The position numbers were made by a program, and so were the translations under genes. The notes beneath the pieces are model-generated. The model was given only the letters and a program-made list of their open reading frames with translations. It was not told the origin of the DNA and searched no databases. From Sphingobium sp. (lineage in GTDB: Bacteria > Pseudomonadota > Alphaproteobacteria > Sphingomonadales > Sphingomonadaceae), in the NCBI GenBank assembly GCA_017745115.1, contig JAGIAA010000042.1, positions 1 through 24,013 of the forward strand: DNA of 24,013 bases, in the 5' to 3' direction. This document shows, in pieces, positions 23,122 through 24,013 of the stretch. Numbering within the stretch: position 1 is the stretch's first letter; each line of letters starts with the position of its first letter.

Positions 23122-23949
23122 TCAGGCGGGGAACAAGGCGCCCAGCTCGCCATGGCCGAGCTTTGCCGTCGCTCCGGCCAGATTGCCGTCCTTGAGCGCG
23201 CGCGCTGCATCGACCAGCCCATCGAGCGCGCGGCGCTGCAATGTGCCGCCCAGGCTGACTCGCTTGACGCCGATGGCGCTGAGTTCGCTCAGCGGCAAAA
23301 GCCCCTCGAACGGCCCCATCAGCACATTGACCGGCCGGGGTGCGACCGCATTCACCACGGCGACGATCGCCTCGCGCGACGGCAGGCCCGGCGCGTAGAG
23401 CACATCGGCGCCGGCTTCGGCGAAAGCGACGAGACGCCGGATCGTGTCGTCGAGATCCGGTTTGCCATTGATGAAATTGTCGGCGCGAGCTGTGAGCAGG
23501 ATGCGCCCCTTCGCTGCCTTGGCGGCAGCTGCGATGCGCGCCACCGCCTGATCGAAGCCGTGGATGGGATTGGACCGGTCCGCCGTTGTGTCCTCGATGC
23601 CAAGGCCGGCAAGACCGGCCGCGATCGCAGCTTCGACCGTGGCGACACAATCTTCCGGTGCAGGCCCGAAGCCGTCCTCGAGGTCGCCGTTGATAGGGAG
23701 GCCGCTCGCGGCGCCCAGCAGCATGGCGTTGGTTATTGCCTCGTCACGGCTGACCGCATGAAGGCCGTCCTGCCGGCCGAGGGCATAAGCAATGGCGGCC
23801 GAGGTCGACCCAAGCGCCTCGAAGCCCTCCCGTGCGAGCAACGCTGCCGAAACGGCGTCCCAGGCGTTAGGCATGATGAAAGCTTGCGGACGTTCATGGA
23901 ACGACTTGAAGCGCTCATAGCGCTCGGCGGGCGTGAGGTAGCCGATCAT
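23122..23949 (-). CDS. Isocitrate lyase / PEP mutase family protein
   Basis: A 275-residue TIM-barrel protein of the ICL/PEPM superfamily, whose members break or rearrange C-C or C-P bonds in 2-oxo and related acids. Metal and substrate residues lie in GDLEDGFG (88-95) and GIEDTTAD (117-124); the start FIMPNAWDAVSAALLAREGFEALGSTSAAIA is typical of the short, PEP-phosphonomutase-like branch. The KKCGH catalytic loop of true isocitrate lyase is absent, so it is not AceA, and no phosphonate genes are near. The substrate is unknown. The ATG overlaps the stop of the upstream probable glutathione S-transferase gene by 4 bp, so the two are coupled. Confidence 0.88.
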   Translation of the reverse strand: MIGYLTPAERYERFKSFHERPQAFIMPNAWDAVSAALLAREGFEALGSTSAAIAYALGRQDGLHAVSRDEAITNAMLLGAASGLPINGDLEDGFGPAPEDCVATVEAAIAAGLAGLGIEDTTADRSNPIHGFDQAVARIAAAAKAAKGRILLTARADNFINGKPDLDDTIRRLVAFAEAGADVLYAPGLPSREAIVAVVNAVAPRPVNVLMGPFEGLLPLSELSAIGVKRVSLGGTLQRRALDGLVDAARALKDGNLAGATAKLGHGELGALFPA

Positions 23950-24013
23950 GCCGGCCTCGCCGGGGTCGTCAGCCCCTTCTGCACAGCCGGACGGGCCAGA
24001 CCCGCTTCGAGCC
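23946..24013 (-). CDS. Probable glutathione S-transferase, C-terminal end (partial)
   Basis: An open frame enters from the right edge and ends at TGA (23948-23946), overlapping the next ATG as ATGA. The visible 21 residues, LEAGLARPAVQKGLTTPARPA, resemble the last helix and tail of many bacterial glutathione S-transferases (RPAVQRGL-type ending). Only this short piece is seen, so the family is tentative, but a real coding end is supported by the 4-bp overlap. The protein, if a GST, would be cytoplasmic. Confidence 0.55.
   Translation of the reverse strand, partial: LEAGLARPAVQKGLTTPARPA

Overview
The window is GC-rich, gene-dense bacterial chromosome, most likely from a sphingomonad (Sphingobium, Sphingomonas or Novosphingobium type). 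The evidence is a LigAB-type protocatechuate 4,5-dioxygenase pair, an alphaproteobacterial HdaA, an NDUFS4-like complex I accessory subunit, a PEPxxWA-CTERM protein, and alphaproteobacterial gene orders such as purM next to a DUF2066-like gene, hdaA and ppk. I found no tRNA, rRNA, CRISPR array, transposase, integrase or prophage gene. Most of the window is core chromosome; the small inserts are palindromic REP/BIME-like repeats between genes.

Layout: 1-919 is the end of a lig operon (ligA tail, ligB). 1257-3044 holds an exported hypothetical protein, a GNAT acetyltransferase overlapping it by 4 bp, and a DUF1905/YdeI protein, with two palindromic repeat elements around the last. 3206-5864 (minus) is a PPK2-family polyphosphate kinase and aspS. 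6009-7486 (plus) is rnd followed by an I78-type peptidase-inhibitor lipoprotein. 7560-11576 is an extracytoplasmic module: a small secreted protein, a membrane anti-sigma factor and its ECF sigma factor (all minus), then a secreted subtilase and a secreted Gly-rich/PRC-barrel-like protein (both plus). 11649-17206 (minus) is ppx, ppk1, hdaA and a DUF2066-like gene, diverging from purM and a purN fused to a YjbR-like domain (17265-19406). 19523-20200 is a lamin-tail PEPxxWA-CTERM protein. 20297-24013 (minus) is a complex I accessory subunit, hrpB, a PEP-mutase-family protein and the end of a probable glutathione S-transferase.

The most interesting observation is in the ECF module. A bipartite motif, GGATGAAA-N14-CGTT (equally GGATG-N17-CGTT), occurs four times in the intergenic DNA around the sigma gene, always at the same spacing and roughly 45-60 bp upstream of a start codon. 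Two of the copies are the two strands of one 32-bp palindrome between the divergent sigma operon and the subtilase gene. One copy precedes the PRC-barrel-like gene and one precedes the small secreted protein. This looks like the promoter of the local ECF factor, giving a compact self-regulating envelope regulon: sigma, anti-sigma, subtilase, PRC-barrel-like protein and a small secreted protein. An I78 inhibitor lipoprotein is encoded on the other side of the small secreted gene.

Polyphosphate metabolism is also concentrated here (PPK1, PPX, PPK2), with PPK1 and PPX in an overlapping operon with HdaA, the factor that turns off DnaA.
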